From positions 62,001 through 126,000 of the forward strand of contig CAWFTJ010000001.1 of NCBI GenBank assembly GCA_963818685.1: DNA of 64,000 nucleotides, read 5' to 3'. The translations under genes were made by a program, and so were the position numbers. The notes under the pieces are model-generated. The model had not been told where the DNA came from and made no database searches. It saw nothing but the letters and a program-made list of their open reading frames with translations. This DNA comes from CAJCJE01 sp963818685 (GTDB taxonomy: Bacteria > Actinomycetota > Actinomycetes > Mycobacteriales > Pseudonocardiaceae). The stretch's first letter is position 1. The number at the start of each line of letters is the position of its first letter. Positions 16,306-25,800 of this stretch are shown piece after piece.

Positions 16306-16966
16306 ATTCCGGTCTCGACCCGATCAGCAGCAGACAGAGCGTTGCCACCGCAGCGACCAGACCGGCGACCAGCAGCAGCGGGTTCAACCCGGAGGTTTGG
16401 TCGCTCACCGTGCCGGCCGCCGCTGGTGGCGTCTGCTGTTGGGCTCCGCCCGCCATGTTCATCGTGGTGGTCGGTGCCGGGCCGGTGCTCGTCGGTGCCG
16501 GTCCGGCAGCGGCCGAGGTCGGCACGATCGGCTTGGTGGTGGGGGCGGTTCGGTTGGGCGCAACGGTGTTCCTGGTGGCCGGGACGACCGGAGGAGCCGC
16601 GGCGGTCGACTGGGCGACCGGTTGCACGACGAGGCTGGCGCGCATGTCGGGGTGGATGGAGCAGATGTAGGAATAGCTGCCGGGAGTGGTGAAGGTGTAG
16701 CTCCAGGACTGGCCGGTGTTGAGGGTCGGTGACTGGATGGACACCGGGCCGCTGGTGGTGGAGACGTTGTGCGGCGCCTGGTCGGTGTTGGTCCAGGTGA
16801 CGCGGTCGCCGACGCTGATGGTCTCGCTGGCGGGGCTGAACGCGTAGTTGGCCATGGTGATGGCGTGGCCTGCCGCGTGGGCCTGCGGCATTCCCGGCGC
16901 GAACAGCAGGCCCGCGACCATGACGGCGAGGACCGCGAGCAGCCGGGGCATGGTTCGGGCGATCAT
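16295..16966 (-). CDS. Membrane-anchored cupredoxin (plastocyanin-like)
   Basis: ATG 16966 overlaps the upstream gene's stop in an ATGA. A signal peptide ends near residue 30. It is followed by a ~90-residue cupredoxin domain with MANYAFSPASETISVGD, the first copper ligand in TNTDQAPHNV and the C-terminal loop YICSIHPDM (Cys, His and Met ligands). A Pro/Thr linker and a C-terminal helix (LLLVAGLVAAVATLCLLLIG) would anchor the protein with the copper site outside. It is the last gene of a minus-strand copper cluster. It probably handles or buffers extracellular copper, or passes electrons. Confidence 0.88.
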   Translation of the reverse strand: MIARTMPRLLAVLAVMVAGLLFAPGMPQAHAAGHAITMANYAFSPASETISVGDRVTWTNTDQAPHNVSTTSGPVSIQSPTLNTGQSWSYTFTTPGSYSYICSIHPDMRASLVVQPVAQSTAAAPPVVPATRNTVAPNRTAPTTKPIVPTSAAAGPAPTSTGPAPTTTMNMAGGAQQQTPPAAAGTVSDQTSGLNPLLLVAGLVAAVATLCLLLIGSRPESRS

Positions 16967-17562
16967 CGGGTGAACTCCGCGGCTGTCTCCACCCGTATCC
17001 ACGGGCGGAGGAAGGACAGGACGGGTGAGGCTTTCGACGATTTTCGCGGCTGCCGAAGGCGTCCACGCATGGCGAGCAGGACGACGTCGGACTCGCTCGG
17101 GTCGCCGGGCCGGATCGACCGGACGAGAAAACACAGTGGCCAGCGCACCGTTGGCGCGTCCGGCTCTGGTTCGGCAGGCAGGACGAGCGGCTTGGCGTGC
17201 ACGGTGCCGTCCGCGTGCGCGAGCGCGGGTTCGCCGAACAGTTCGATGCTGGGCAAGGTGATCATCAACCGGTAGCCGCCGGGAATCGCCCTGCGCAGCA
17301 GCCGGTCGGTCAGCGGGATGCTGGAGCGGGTCGGGGTGCAGGACAGTTCCAGCCGCAGCGCACCGAACGGATAGCCGGCCGCGTCGGTGACCACCAGTTC
17401 ACCGGTGGTGACGGGCAACCGAACTCGCAGCGGGGTGATCCCGAGCAACCGGAGGGACACTTCGACCACGCACCGTTGTGTGTTCAACGGGTGAACGCCG
17501 AGCGGCGGCAGCTGGGCGGTCGGGGTTTGATCGGACGGCAGGACCTCTGTGTCCCCGGTCAT
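16963..17562 (-). CDS. Hypothetical protein of the copper cluster, weakly YceI-like
   Basis: ATG 17562 follows GCGAGGAGCCACC. The 199-residue product has no signal peptide or membrane helix. The middle (RLLGITPLRVRLPVTTGEL, then LRLELSCTPTRSSIPLTD and YRLMITLPSIELFG) resembles the beta-strand pattern of YceI-type lipocalin-like proteins, but the usual length and conserved ends are missing. It is therefore left as hypothetical. It overlaps the downstream cupredoxin gene by four bases, so the two are co-translated, which ties it to copper or redox handling. Confidence 0.65.
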   Translation of the reverse strand: MTGDTEVLPSDQTPTAQLPPLGVHPLNTQRCVVEVSLRLLGITPLRVRLPVTTGELVVTDAAGYPFGALRLELSCTPTRSSIPLTDRLLRRAIPGGYRLMITLPSIELFGEPALAHADGTVHAKPLVLPAEPEPDAPTVRWPLCFLVRSIRPGDPSESDVVLLAMRGRLRQPRKSSKASPVLSFLRPWIRVETAAEFTR

Positions 17563-17672
17563 GGTGGCTCCTCGCGACGGTGGGCATGAACGGCGCAGGC
17601 GTTTGCGGCACGATGGACGGTGGTGGCCCGGCCGACCAGTCCTCGGCCGGGCCACCGATTCGCCATCGGTGA

Positions 17673-18692
17673 CTAGCAGGCAGCTGCTTGCAGCGGAGCC
17701 AACATGTTCGCGATCAACTGGGTGTGGGTGAGCACGTACTGGTTGACGTTCAGCAGGTCCTGCGCCTGCTGACCGGGCGACTCACCAAGATGCGCGGAAT
17801 CGATGTGCTGGACCAGTGGGGTCAGCACGCCGGTCAGCACGGTGACCAGGCCACCGTTGGTGAGCGGATTGAGCATGTTCGCGATCAACTGGGTGTGGGT
17901 GAGCACGTACTGGTTGAGATTCAGGAGGTCCTGGACCTGCTGACCGGGCGACTCACCAAGATGCGCGGAATCGATGTGCTGGATCAACGGTGTCAGCACA
18001 CCGCTGGCCAGGCAGGTCCCGGCTCCACCAGGAGACGTGGTCGGCGGCATGGACATGGTCGTCGTGGTCGGCGGCGGTGCCGTTGTGGTCGTCGGTGGCG
18101 GCGGCGTCGAGCCGGTCACCGTGACCGAGGCGGTCATGTTCGGGTGTACCGCGCAGTAGTAGTTGTAGGTGCCGGGGGTGGTGAAGGTGTAGGTGTAGCT
18201 GTCGCCCGTCTGGAGATTGGGTGAGTTGAACTTCACCGGGCCACTGCTGACGGTGACCGTGTGCGGTGCCGTGTCCTTGTTCGTCCAGACCACGGTGGTG
18301 CCCGCCGCGACGGTGAGCGACGCGGGTGAGAACGCGTAGTTCTGGATGCTCACCTGTACCGCGTTGCTCGGGGCGGCGGGGTGGGGGTTGGCGGCGTTGG
18401 CGGAGCCCGACGCCGGGCTCAGTGCCTGTAGTGCTTGCAGGGACTGGGCCGACTCCTGTTGGACGGCTGCCAGGCTGACCGACGGGGCGCTCGCCGATGC
18501 GGGCTTTGCCGGCTTGTTGGCGGTGCTGGACAGTCCGCTCAGCGCGAGTACCGAGCCGACGACCGCGACGGCGGCGATGACACCGAGAGTTCCTCGACCA
18601 ACCCGATGTGGTCGGGTGGGCGGGTGAGTTACCGCGTCCGCCGTGCCTGGCGGCGCGATATTCTCGGTTGTGGGTGGATCGACTCGGTCCAT
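17673..18692 (-). CDS. Membrane-anchored cupredoxin with a duplicated C-terminal repeat
   Basis: ATG 18692 follows AAAGGAG with a gap of about 8 bases. The 339-residue protein has a short cytoplasmic N-terminus, one helix (LGVIAAVAVVGSVLALSG) and a Ser/Ala linker. A cupredoxin domain follows, with IQNYAFSPASLTV, TNKDTAPHTV and the loop NYYCAVHPNM. After a Pro/Thr-rich spacer there are two nearly identical ~48-residue repeats containing VLTPLIQHIDSAHLGESPGQ. These helical repeats belong to no family I know and may bind a partner. It follows the copD-like gene on the same strand with a 32-base gap. Confidence 0.85.
   Translation of the reverse strand: MDRVDPPTTENIAPPGTADAVTHPPTRPHRVGRGTLGVIAAVAVVGSVLALSGLSSTANKPAKPASASAPSVSLAAVQQESAQSLQALQALSPASGSANAANPHPAAPSNAVQVSIQNYAFSPASLTVAAGTTVVWTNKDTAPHTVTVSSGPVKFNSPNLQTGDSYTYTFTTPGTYNYYCAVHPNMTASVTVTGSTPPPPTTTTAPPPTTTTMSMPPTTSPGGAGTCLASGVLTPLIQHIDSAHLGESPGQQVQDLLNLNQYVLTHTQLIANMLNPLTNGGLVTVLTGVLTPLVQHIDSAHLGESPGQQAQDLLNVNQYVLTHTQLIANMLAPLQAAAC
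17703..17830. repeat. Direct repeat copy 1 within the cupredoxin gene
   Basis: About 128 bases are repeated 171 bases farther on (17874-18001) with few differences. They encode the C-terminal of two helical repeats. The near identity points to a recent internal duplication. Confidence 0.8.
17874..18001. repeat. Direct repeat copy 2 within the cupredoxin gene
   Basis: Partner of 17703-17830 in the same orientation. It encodes the first of the two protein repeats in translation order, with Leu/Ile and Val/Ala substitutions between copies. Confidence 0.8.
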
Positions 18693-18724
18693 CCGATGGA
18701 CTCCTTTCGAAACGGGAACAGCGG

Positions 18725-19663
18725 TCACTGGCCGGGGTTGGCCGTGACGAGGACGCTCGCCACCACGAGGACGAGCAGCACGAGAGCCGTTTCCACGGCA
18801 ACGGAGAGCACGAAAGGGCGAACGGTGGCCGCGTCGCCGCGCAGCACGACCGCGAAGTCGAGACGATGGGTGACCCAGTTCTTGCTCGCCATGGCGGCGA
18901 CGAGGATCACCACGAGCAGCACGATCTTGGTCAGCAGCAGTTCGCCGTAGTTGGTGCCGAACAACGCGCCGAACCCGGGCAGCAACTGCGTTGCCATCAC
19001 GGTTCCCGCTGCGATGACCGCGAGCACCGATCCCATGGCCAGCTTGGAATAGCGGGGAACCACGGCGGCCAACTCCTGCGTATCGCGGCGCGGCAGCACG
19101 CCGAACAGCAGCATGGCGAGCCCACCGACCCACAGGGTCATCCCGCTCAGATGCACGAGGTCGGCGACCTCGGCCACCGCCGTGTAGGTGGTGTCGGTGG
19201 AATGACCGGTCAATCCGGTGATGCGCAGCACGCCGATGCCGATCGCGCCGGCACCGACTCGCCAGGCCAGCGACGTGGCCGCGTGCTCGCACCGACGCAG
19301 CAGGTCGGCGAGGACGACACCGGCCAGCACCCACAGCAGTGCCTTGGCGACCCATTCCCGGCCGAAGTCCAACCCGAGTACCTGCCGGATCACCGTCGGG
19401 TTGACGGCCTGGCTCGGGGATAACTGGCCGGCCCACGCGCCTTCGAGGCCGATGGCCGAGACCGTCCCGAGTAGACCCAGCAGCCAGCCGACGACCAGCA
19501 CCCTTCGGGCCGCCAGCACCCTGCTGCCGGTCGGCCAGAGGAAGGCGATGAACGCGCAGCCACCGAAGAACAGCGCCGTCCCCAGGTAGTCGGCCGCTCG
19601 GGCCAGCAGATACTCGGTCTTGGCCGACGATTCCAACAGTGCGGCCAGGGCGGGCCAGGTCAT
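18725..19663 (-). CDS. copD: CopD-family copper resistance membrane protein
   Basis: This 312-residue protein has about eight hydrophobic helices. The CopD pattern is visible in ARAADYLGTALFFGGCAFIAFLWP near the N-terminus, GLTGHSTDTTYTAVAEVADLVHLSGMTLWVGGL in the middle (the HLxxxxLWVGG element) and LLLTKIVLLVVILV later. CopD/PcoD proteins import copper across the membrane together with periplasmic or surface CopC. The start overlaps the Gly-rich protein gene's stop by four bases. A separate copC-like gene is transcribed divergently nearby, and two cupredoxin genes lie downstream, so the cluster is coherent. Confidence 0.9.
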   Translation of the reverse strand: MTWPALAALLESSAKTEYLLARAADYLGTALFFGGCAFIAFLWPTGSRVLAARRVLVVGWLLGLLGTVSAIGLEGAWAGQLSPSQAVNPTVIRQVLGLDFGREWVAKALLWVLAGVVLADLLRRCEHAATSLAWRVGAGAIGIGVLRITGLTGHSTDTTYTAVAEVADLVHLSGMTLWVGGLAMLLFGVLPRRDTQELAAVVPRYSKLAMGSVLAVIAAGTVMATQLLPGFGALFGTNYGELLLTKIVLLVVILVAAMASKNWVTHRLDFAVVLRGDAATVRPFVLSVAVETALVLLVLVVASVLVTANPGQ

Positions 19664-20361
19664 GAACCGCCACCGAGAAGTCCGGGCGCCTTGACGGACG
19701 AGGTCGGCGTCGGGCCTGCCGGAGTGGGCGCGCCAGGAGGGACGGTCGAACAGGTGCCCAGCAGGGTGTTGGTCAGTCCGTCGACGAGTCCCGGTGTGGT
19801 CGGCGCGGTACTCGATCCGCCGCCGAGTCCCAGGCCGCCGAGCAGGCCGCCGACGACAGGAACGCCGCCGACCAGTTGGGTGACCGAGCCGGTCGCGCCG
19901 TTGAGCGCGACCGGCAGCAGCCCGGCCTGACAGCTCACCGACGGAGTGCCAGGGCCGGTGGGGGGCGCGGAATCGGTGGTGGTCGGCGGAACCTGGGTCG
20001 GCACCGAGGTGGTCGGGCCGGTCCCGGTCCCTTGCAGGCCACCGAGGCCGCCAAGCGAACCAAGTGAGCCGAGCGAGCCACCGCCGCCGAGTGATCCGCC
20101 GCCGCCCACGGCGACGTAGTTGGTGCCGCCCGAACCGGTCGCGCCGCCCTGGCCGTTATCGCCACTGCCGCCGGAGCTGGCAGCGGGATTGCTCGATGTC
20201 GGTTGGGTCGACGGGTTGGTGGCGGCCGCGCTGCTCGTCGGCCTGGTGATGCCAAGGCCGGACGCGAAGCCGACGACGACCACGACGGTACCGACCAGAC
20301 TGGCGGCAACCACATGGTCACGCGCCACCATCGACTTTCGCGCCTTCCGCGCACCGGACAC
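19660..20361 (-). CDS. Gly/Ser/Thr-rich exported or membrane-anchored protein
   Basis: GTG 20361 is preceded by AGGAGAAACTAC, which fits better than the upstream in-frame starts. After a basic N-terminus comes one hydrophobic helix (VVAASLVGTVVVVVGFASG). About 190 residues of low complexity follow, with GGGGSLGGGGSLGSLG and Pro/Thr stretches and two cysteines that may pair (SCQAGLLPVALNG and LLGTCSTVPP). It is first in the minus-strand copper operon and overlaps copD by four bases. The glycine-rich part resembles a flexible cell-wall spacer. No family is recognised. Confidence 0.7.
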   Translation of the reverse strand: MSGARKARKSMVARDHVVAASLVGTVVVVVGFASGLGITRPTSSAAATNPSTQPTSSNPAASSGGSGDNGQGGATGSGGTNYVAVGGGGSLGGGGSLGSLGSLGGLGGLQGTGTGPTTSVPTQVPPTTTDSAPPTGPGTPSVSCQAGLLPVALNGATGSVTQLVGGVPVVGGLLGGLGLGGGSSTAPTTPGLVDGLTNTLLGTCSTVPPGAPTPAGPTPTSSVKAPGLLGGGS

Positions 20362-20643
20362 GTAGTTTCTCCTATCCACCGAATTAGTGGCAATGGCCAG
20401 AAACAACGACTTCTCGTCGTATCGTGGCAATTGAGCAGCGCAGCCCTATTTGGGAGCGGCATAACGGAACCACGCAATGATTACGTTCCCCGGCGCGGAT
20501 GCGGCCGACAGGTAAAAAGAACCTCACACCAATTGAATCGACCAGGTGCGTACCAGGAAATCCCACGTTTCCACGGCGTTGCCACCGACGCCCAGTGGCC
20601 TCCATACGCTCGCCTGACCAGCAAATCGGACGAGGAGCCTTGT

Positions 20644-21207
20644 ATGGGAGTACATCGGGTCTGCCGCGGAATCGTTATCGGGTTGACGGTGCTGACATCG
20701 GCTTTTCTGTTCCTTGGCATGCCGGCGTACGCACACAATGTGCTGGTGTCCGCCGACCCGGCGATCGGCTCGTCGATCAGCAGTGGCCCCGCTGAGGTTT
20801 CCGTCACCTTCAACGCGCCGGTGCAGAACGGTTTCACCGAGCTGATCGTGCTCGGGCCGGGCAATACGCACTGGGAGGCCGGACCGCCCACCATCGACGG
20901 CGACACGGTGCGTGCTCCACTGCGGACACTCGGGCCGGCCGCCTGGTACACCATCGAATACCGGATCGTCTCCGCTGATGGGCATCCGGTGTCCGGTTCG
21001 GCACGCTTCCAGCTCACTGTCGCGGGCACCGGGGCTCCGGCCGGTCCCAGCTCGTACTCGGGTGGCGCCCTGATCCAACCGAGGGACGCGGCCGGCGTCA
21101 CCGTGGCGCCCGCGTCCGCCGCGCCGGTCTGGCCGTGGATCATCGGTGCCGGCGCGGCACTCGTCCTCGCCTTCGCTTTCGCGCGGCGCCTTGCCGGCCG
21201 GGTCTGA
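20644..21207 (+). CDS. copC: CopC-domain copper-binding protein
   Basis: ATG 20644 follows GAGGAGCC. A signal peptide ends at ...MPAYA-H, so the mature protein would begin with a histidine, the classic N-terminal copper ligand of CopC proteins. The CopC fold follows: HNVLVSADPAIGSSI, EVSVTFNAPVQ, WYTIEYRIVSADGHPVSG (a second conserved Asp/His pair) and FQLTV. A Ser/Pro linker and a C-terminal helix with a basic stop (WIIGAGAALVLAFAFARR) anchor it to the membrane. At 187 residues it is a standalone CopC. It is divergent from the copD operon across a 282-base gap in which I see no clear known metal-regulator operator. Confidence 0.9.
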   Translation: MGVHRVCRGIVIGLTVLTSAFLFLGMPAYAHNVLVSADPAIGSSISSGPAEVSVTFNAPVQNGFTELIVLGPGNTHWEAGPPTIDGDTVRAPLRTLGPAAWYTIEYRIVSADGHPVSGSARFQLTVAGTGAPAGPSSYSGGALIQPRDAAGVTVAPASAAPVWPWIIGAGAALVLAFAFARRLAGRV

Positions 21208-21213
21208 TCACTG

Positions 21214-22122
21214 TCACGGAGTGTCCACAAAGGCGGATTCCGTGTCGAAGTCGGCGATGAGCCCCTGCTCGACCGGCGTCCAGCCGAGCAGGTCGCTGGT
21301 GACCTTGCTTGAGGTGGGGTTGTCGAGACCGATGAACGGGCTGAGGAAGCCGAAGTGCCGCTCGGCATTCTCAGCGGCGATCGGAGCGACCGGGACGCCG
21401 AGGCGACGGCCGATCACCTCGGCCGTGTCACGAAGGGCGATGCCGTCCTCGGCGACGGCATGCAGCCGAGACCCGGCCGGCGCGGACTCCAGCGCCAGGC
21501 GGTAGAGGCGGCCGACGTCCCAGGTGTGGGCGGCGGGCCAGCGGTTGGTCCCGTCGCCAAGGTAACCGGCGACTCCGCTCGCGCGGGCGATCGCGATCAG
21601 GGCCGAGATGAAGCCGTACCGGCCGGGGCTGTGCACCGTCGGCGGCAGGCGGACGACCGAGGATCGGACGCCGTGTTCGGCGAGCGCGATCACCGCGTTC
21701 TCGGCGTCGATCCGAGGTCCGCCGGGCAACCCGTCGTGCTCGGTGAGCCGTCCGGTGAATCCGGCGAGGACCAGCCCGAGGGTCGCGCCCGTCCCGACAA
21801 AGGGTTTGTCCGACCCGGCAAGCACGGCGGCCATTGTCTGGATGGCGCTCAGGTCGGCGGCGACCGCGCTGGCCAGGTCGCCCGAGCGCATCTCCTCGTG
21901 CTTGAACGCGAGGTGGATGACGCCGTCGGCCGCGCGGGCCGCCGCGCTCAGCGCATCGAGGTCGTCCAGGTCGCCCCTGCGCACGTCGGCGCCGAGCGAG
22001 GTGACGGCAGCGGCCGAGCGATCCGAGCGGGCCAGCCCGGTGACGATGTGGCCTGCGGACACCAGTTCGGGGATGACCGCTGCGGCAATGCGCCCTGAGG
22101 CGCCGGTGACGAACACGCGCAT
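21214..22122 (-). CDS. NAD(P)-dependent epimerase/dehydratase (extended/atypical SDR)
   Basis: This 302-residue protein opens with MRVFVTGASGRIAAAV, a TGxxGxx(A/G) Rossmann loop. It continues with DLDDLDALSAAARAADGVIHLAF, typical of NAD(P)-binding epimerase-like SDRs. A canonical YxxxK is not evident; the GRYGFISAL region lies where the active site would be. The substrate is unknown. The gene is divergent from a TetR regulator gene. The shared 101-base region has two operator-like palindromes, so it is probably the repressed target. Confidence 0.85.
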   Translation of the reverse strand: MRVFVTGASGRIAAAVIPELVSAGHIVTGLARSDRSAAAVTSLGADVRRGDLDDLDALSAAARAADGVIHLAFKHEEMRSGDLASAVAADLSAIQTMAAVLAGSDKPFVGTGATLGLVLAGFTGRLTEHDGLPGGPRIDAENAVIALAEHGVRSSVVRLPPTVHSPGRYGFISALIAIARASGVAGYLGDGTNRWPAAHTWDVGRLYRLALESAPAGSRLHAVAEDGIALRDTAEVIGRRLGVPVAPIAAENAERHFGFLSPFIGLDNPTSSKVTSDLLGWTPVEQGLIADFDTESAFVDTP

Positions 22123-22170
22123 GACTGAATCTCCTCCGCATCGTCGTCACGAGGACGAGTCGATGCCTTG

Positions 22171-22187
22171 ATTGCACTCGGTGCAAT
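22171..22187. promoter_or_regulatory. TetR operator copy 1
   Basis: ATTGCAC-TCG-GTGCAAT is a perfect palindrome with 7-base arms in the divergent epimerase/tetR intergenic region. A second copy lies 32 bases away centre to centre, about three helical turns. Confidence 0.7.
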
Positions 22188-22202
22188 CACCCTACGCCCT
22201 CG

Positions 22203-22219
22203 ACTGCACTTGGTGCAAT
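22203..22219. promoter_or_regulatory. TetR operator copy 2
   Basis: ACTGCAC-TTG-GTGCAAT differs from the perfect first palindrome by one arm base and ends just before the tetR start at 22224, where bound protein would block its own expression. Confidence 0.65.
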
Positions 22220-22223
22220 CAGT

Positions 22224-22826
22224 ATGCTGAGCGCGATGCCACGCTGGGAACCGGACGCGGTCGGACGCCTGCAAGCCGCCGCCATCGACCTGTTCGCCGA
22301 ACAGGGATTCGAGCGCACCACGGTCGTCGAGATCGCCGAGCGCGCCGGGCTGACCAAGCGAACGTTCTTCAATCATTTCGCCGACAAGCGAGAGGTGCTC
22401 TTCGGTCCCGGCCCCGAGCACCAGCGCGAGATCGTCACCAGGGAAATCGCCGCCTGCGCCGACACGGTGCCGCCTATCGAGGCCGTTCTCCTCGGCCTGC
22501 AAGCCGCCGCGGACACGATGTTCGAGCAACGCCGCGACGCGGTGACCCGGCGCCGGGAGATCATCGACGCCAATCCCGAGCTACGGGAACGCGAACTGGG
22601 CAAGCGGGCCGCACTCACCGACGCCATGGCCGAGGCGCTGCACGCAAGGGGCGTCGACCCCGACACGGCACTACTTGCCGCCCGCGCGGGCGTGCTCGTG
22701 CAGCAGACGGCAATGCGGACCTGGACGCGAGCCAGCGACGACCGGCCCCTGCGCGACCATCTGTCCGCCGCGCTGCGCTCGCTGCACACGATCACCGCTG
22801 AGAGGTTGTGGTCAGGGAGCGGTTGA
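22224..22826 (+). CDS. TetR family transcriptional regulator
   Basis: The 200-residue product starts at ATG 22224 or 22236. The N-terminal helix-turn-helix (AAAIDLFAEQGFERTTVVEIAE, then AGLTKRTFFNHFADKREVLF) is typical TetR. The C-terminal helices form a ligand and dimer domain rich in Arg/Glu. The two palindromes immediately upstream suggest that it represses itself and the divergent epimerase. A ligand related to the epimerase substrate is likely but not identifiable. The CHAT-protease operon begins 36 bases downstream on the same strand, so readthrough could link it to that locus. Confidence 0.88.
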   Translation: MLSAMPRWEPDAVGRLQAAAIDLFAEQGFERTTVVEIAERAGLTKRTFFNHFADKREVLFGPGPEHQREIVTREIAACADTVPPIEAVLLGLQAAADTMFEQRRDAVTRRREIIDANPELRERELGKRAALTDAMAEALHARGVDPDTALLAARAGVLVQQTAMRTWTRASDDRPLRDHLSAALRSLHTITAERLWSGSG

Positions 22827-22862
22827 TGTCAGATCGACGCGAGTCGGTCGCCGATACCATCC

Positions 22863-25800
22863 ATGGCAATGACCGCAGAGCCATCCGACAACGACTCGGT
22901 CATCCGCGAACTGACCGAGCAGGTCGCCACGCTGCGCGCGGAACTGCGCGCCGAACCCGACAGCGTGGCGCGGCATCTCGACCTCGTGCATGCCCTGACC
23001 TTGCTGGCGGACGCGGCTGCTGATGCCGATGATCCGGCGGCGCAGGCCGACGAGCCCATCGAACTCCTACGTGCCGCGGCCGAACTGACCGGCGAGGACG
23101 AGCAGCCCGAAGTGCTCACCGAGCTGGCGGGGCTGCTGTCCTGGCGGGCGTTGGCCCGCGCCGAGGAGTCGGACGGACCGTCGGCCACGCAGCGGATCGT
23201 CGATCGCGACGAGGCGATCGACCGCCTTGACGTGGTATGGCGGATCGCTGACGACCTCGGCCTGCGGGCGGAGTTCGTCGCCGAGCAGTTTCCGACCGTG
23301 CAGCGGGTGACCGACCTGCTGTTGGCGCGCGCCAACGAAACCGGATCGCGGCAGGACGCGAGCACGGCCGTCGACTACGCGCAAGCCGTGCTGGCCGCGC
23401 TGCCCGAACCCGATATCGACCAGGCCATCTCGCACTACCAGTTGACCCAGGCACACCTCCTGCTCTCGGCGGAATGGGACGGCGCGGCCATCCCGCATCT
23501 GCGGGCACTGGCCGACATGTCCGTCGAGCACCCGTGGCGCGACGAGTCCGCCGTCCTGCTCGGTCTCCGGCTGGCCCAACGGACTCTGCGCGAATCGGAA
23601 AGTGAAAGCACCAACGATGTCGCCGAGGCAATCCAGCGACTGAGTCGGGCCGAAGAACTGCTCGCCGACGACACGACCGGTGCACGGACGCTGATCCGGT
23701 TCTGGCACAGCGCGGCGCTCGCCATGCGGTTCGCGCAGGGCGCGGGTGACGAACACGACCTTGCCGCCGCGATCGCCGGGTTCACCGAGGTCCGGGACAC
23801 AGCGGACACGCCGCAGACGCCGGCACTGCCCGACTACTCCCGGATCTTCCTCGCCTGGCTGCACATGCTGCGCGGTGCGCCAGCCGAAATGCTGCCACTT
23901 TCGCCGGGACGCCTCGATTACGACACCATGATGCAACTCGCCAAGCGGCACGCTGGAAAGCCCGGCACGGGACTCATCAGCGCCGAGGACGCCGAAGAGA
24001 TCACCCGTCAGCTTGACGGAATGTCCGAAGCGGCCTTGGCCGACCCGGCGACGGGCGCGATGGCGCGCGATCTCAAGGCGGTGGCGGTGCTCCTCCAAGG
24101 CGTCGACGGCCGGTCCGATGAGGAACTGGACCGGACGATTGACCTGCTCACCGGGCTCGCGCAGTTCCCAGATGAGGAGAGCGGCCTGCTGCCAGGCGTG
24201 CTGCGCGAACTGTTCAGCGTCTACCTTGCGGACCGGCGTGGCACCCCGTCCTCGGTCACCCAGTCGGTGGACCGGCTGCTCGACACCGCGGGCCGGACCG
24301 ACGTAGGACATCCGATGCGCCGCCTTGTCGAGGACGCGCTCGGTGCTTCGGTCACCATCGACACCGGGCCGCGCGACTCGACCGATGCGGTCAACGAGCT
24401 GGCCGACCAGCTGGAACGAGTGCTCGCCGAGCTTCCTGACGATCACCCGGCCCGCACCAGGGCGCTGACCGGGCTGGCGCGTTCCGTGCTGGCGATCACC
24501 GCGGAGGTCAAGCAGATCGAGCAGTTGGACCGGCTACGCGTCCTGCTCCGGCGAGAAGTCGAGCGGGAGCGGGGCAGCACGGTGGACACCGGTCTCGGCT
24601 ACCTGATGCTCGGCATGGTGGAGAACGCGCAGGGCATGCTGGCCGAGGACGCCGAACTGATCCGGACCGCGCTGGACCACAATCAGCGCGCGATAGCCCT
24701 GCTGCCCGCGGACCATCCGATGATCGGGAACCTTCCCCTGCTCGTGTCCATGTCGTTGGCTGCCCGATCTGCTGTTGGCGGCGGGCTGGAGGACCTGGAC
24801 GCGGCCGCCTACTACGTTGCGCCGGCCCGCAGGATGTCGCATCAGACCGCGGCCTCCCGTGCGATCCGGCCGGAGTTCGGACAGGCACTGCACCGCATGA
24901 TGAAGGCGCAGGCCGCTGTCCAGCGCAATCCCGACCTGCCCTCGGTCGAGCAGCTGGACGAGATGCTGGAAGCCACGGAATTGGCCCGGTCGTTGCCCGA
25001 ACTGCCGCGAGGAGCCAGCCGCATGGTCGCCACCTCCGTCGAGCGCATTCGGGCGTTGCGAAACATGATCGGGGACGATGGGCAACTGCGCATGCCCAAA
25101 GCGGGTCCGCAACTCGACGACCTGCTGGCCACGGCGGGCCACCTGCTGGCTTCGGTGACCGACAGTCCGGCCGGTCCGCGCGCCGATCCGACAGACACGC
25201 TGTCGGCGGCGTTCACGGCGGTCACGACCGGCTTGGCAGCTCGCGACGTTCGCACGATCGACAGGGGGATCAGCCTGATCGGCCCGTTGTGTGCCGACCC
25301 CGGCCTCACCCCGAAGCGGCGGTTGCGTTCGTTGCTCGCGCTCGGCACCGCCCTGCGAATACGACATGAACTCACTCGCGACGCGCGGGATATCAGCAAT
25401 GCGGTCGACCGGTTCGAGGAAGCCCGCCGGCTCGTCGAACAGCAGGCCGGGCAGGGCACGTTCCTGGTCGACGGCGCGTTCGTGCTGGTCCAGTTGGGCT
25501 CGTGCTACGCGGCCCGCAGGGACTCCGCCCGCCGCGACCAACATCGCGCGGTGACCACCGGGCTGGCCGGCCTGCGCGGCCGCGCCGAGCACGTGCTGAT
25601 GCAGACCAGCGCGGAGCGGTCGCTGGCCACCGCGCTGTCCGCGACCGACGAGGCGGCCGAGGTGGCCCGCTGGTGCGTCGAGTTCGGCGAACCGGAAGCC
25701 GCGGTGCGGGCGCTGGAAATCGGCCGAGGCATGGTGCTGCACGTGGCAACGGCCGAGCGCGGCCTGCCCGCCCTGCTGCGTGCTGGCGGTCATCCGGAGT

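Noticed and set aside
20362..20643. CsoR-type copper operator in the copC/copD gap
   Set aside because: No GTATACC/GGTATAC-like or C4-G4 palindrome is visible.
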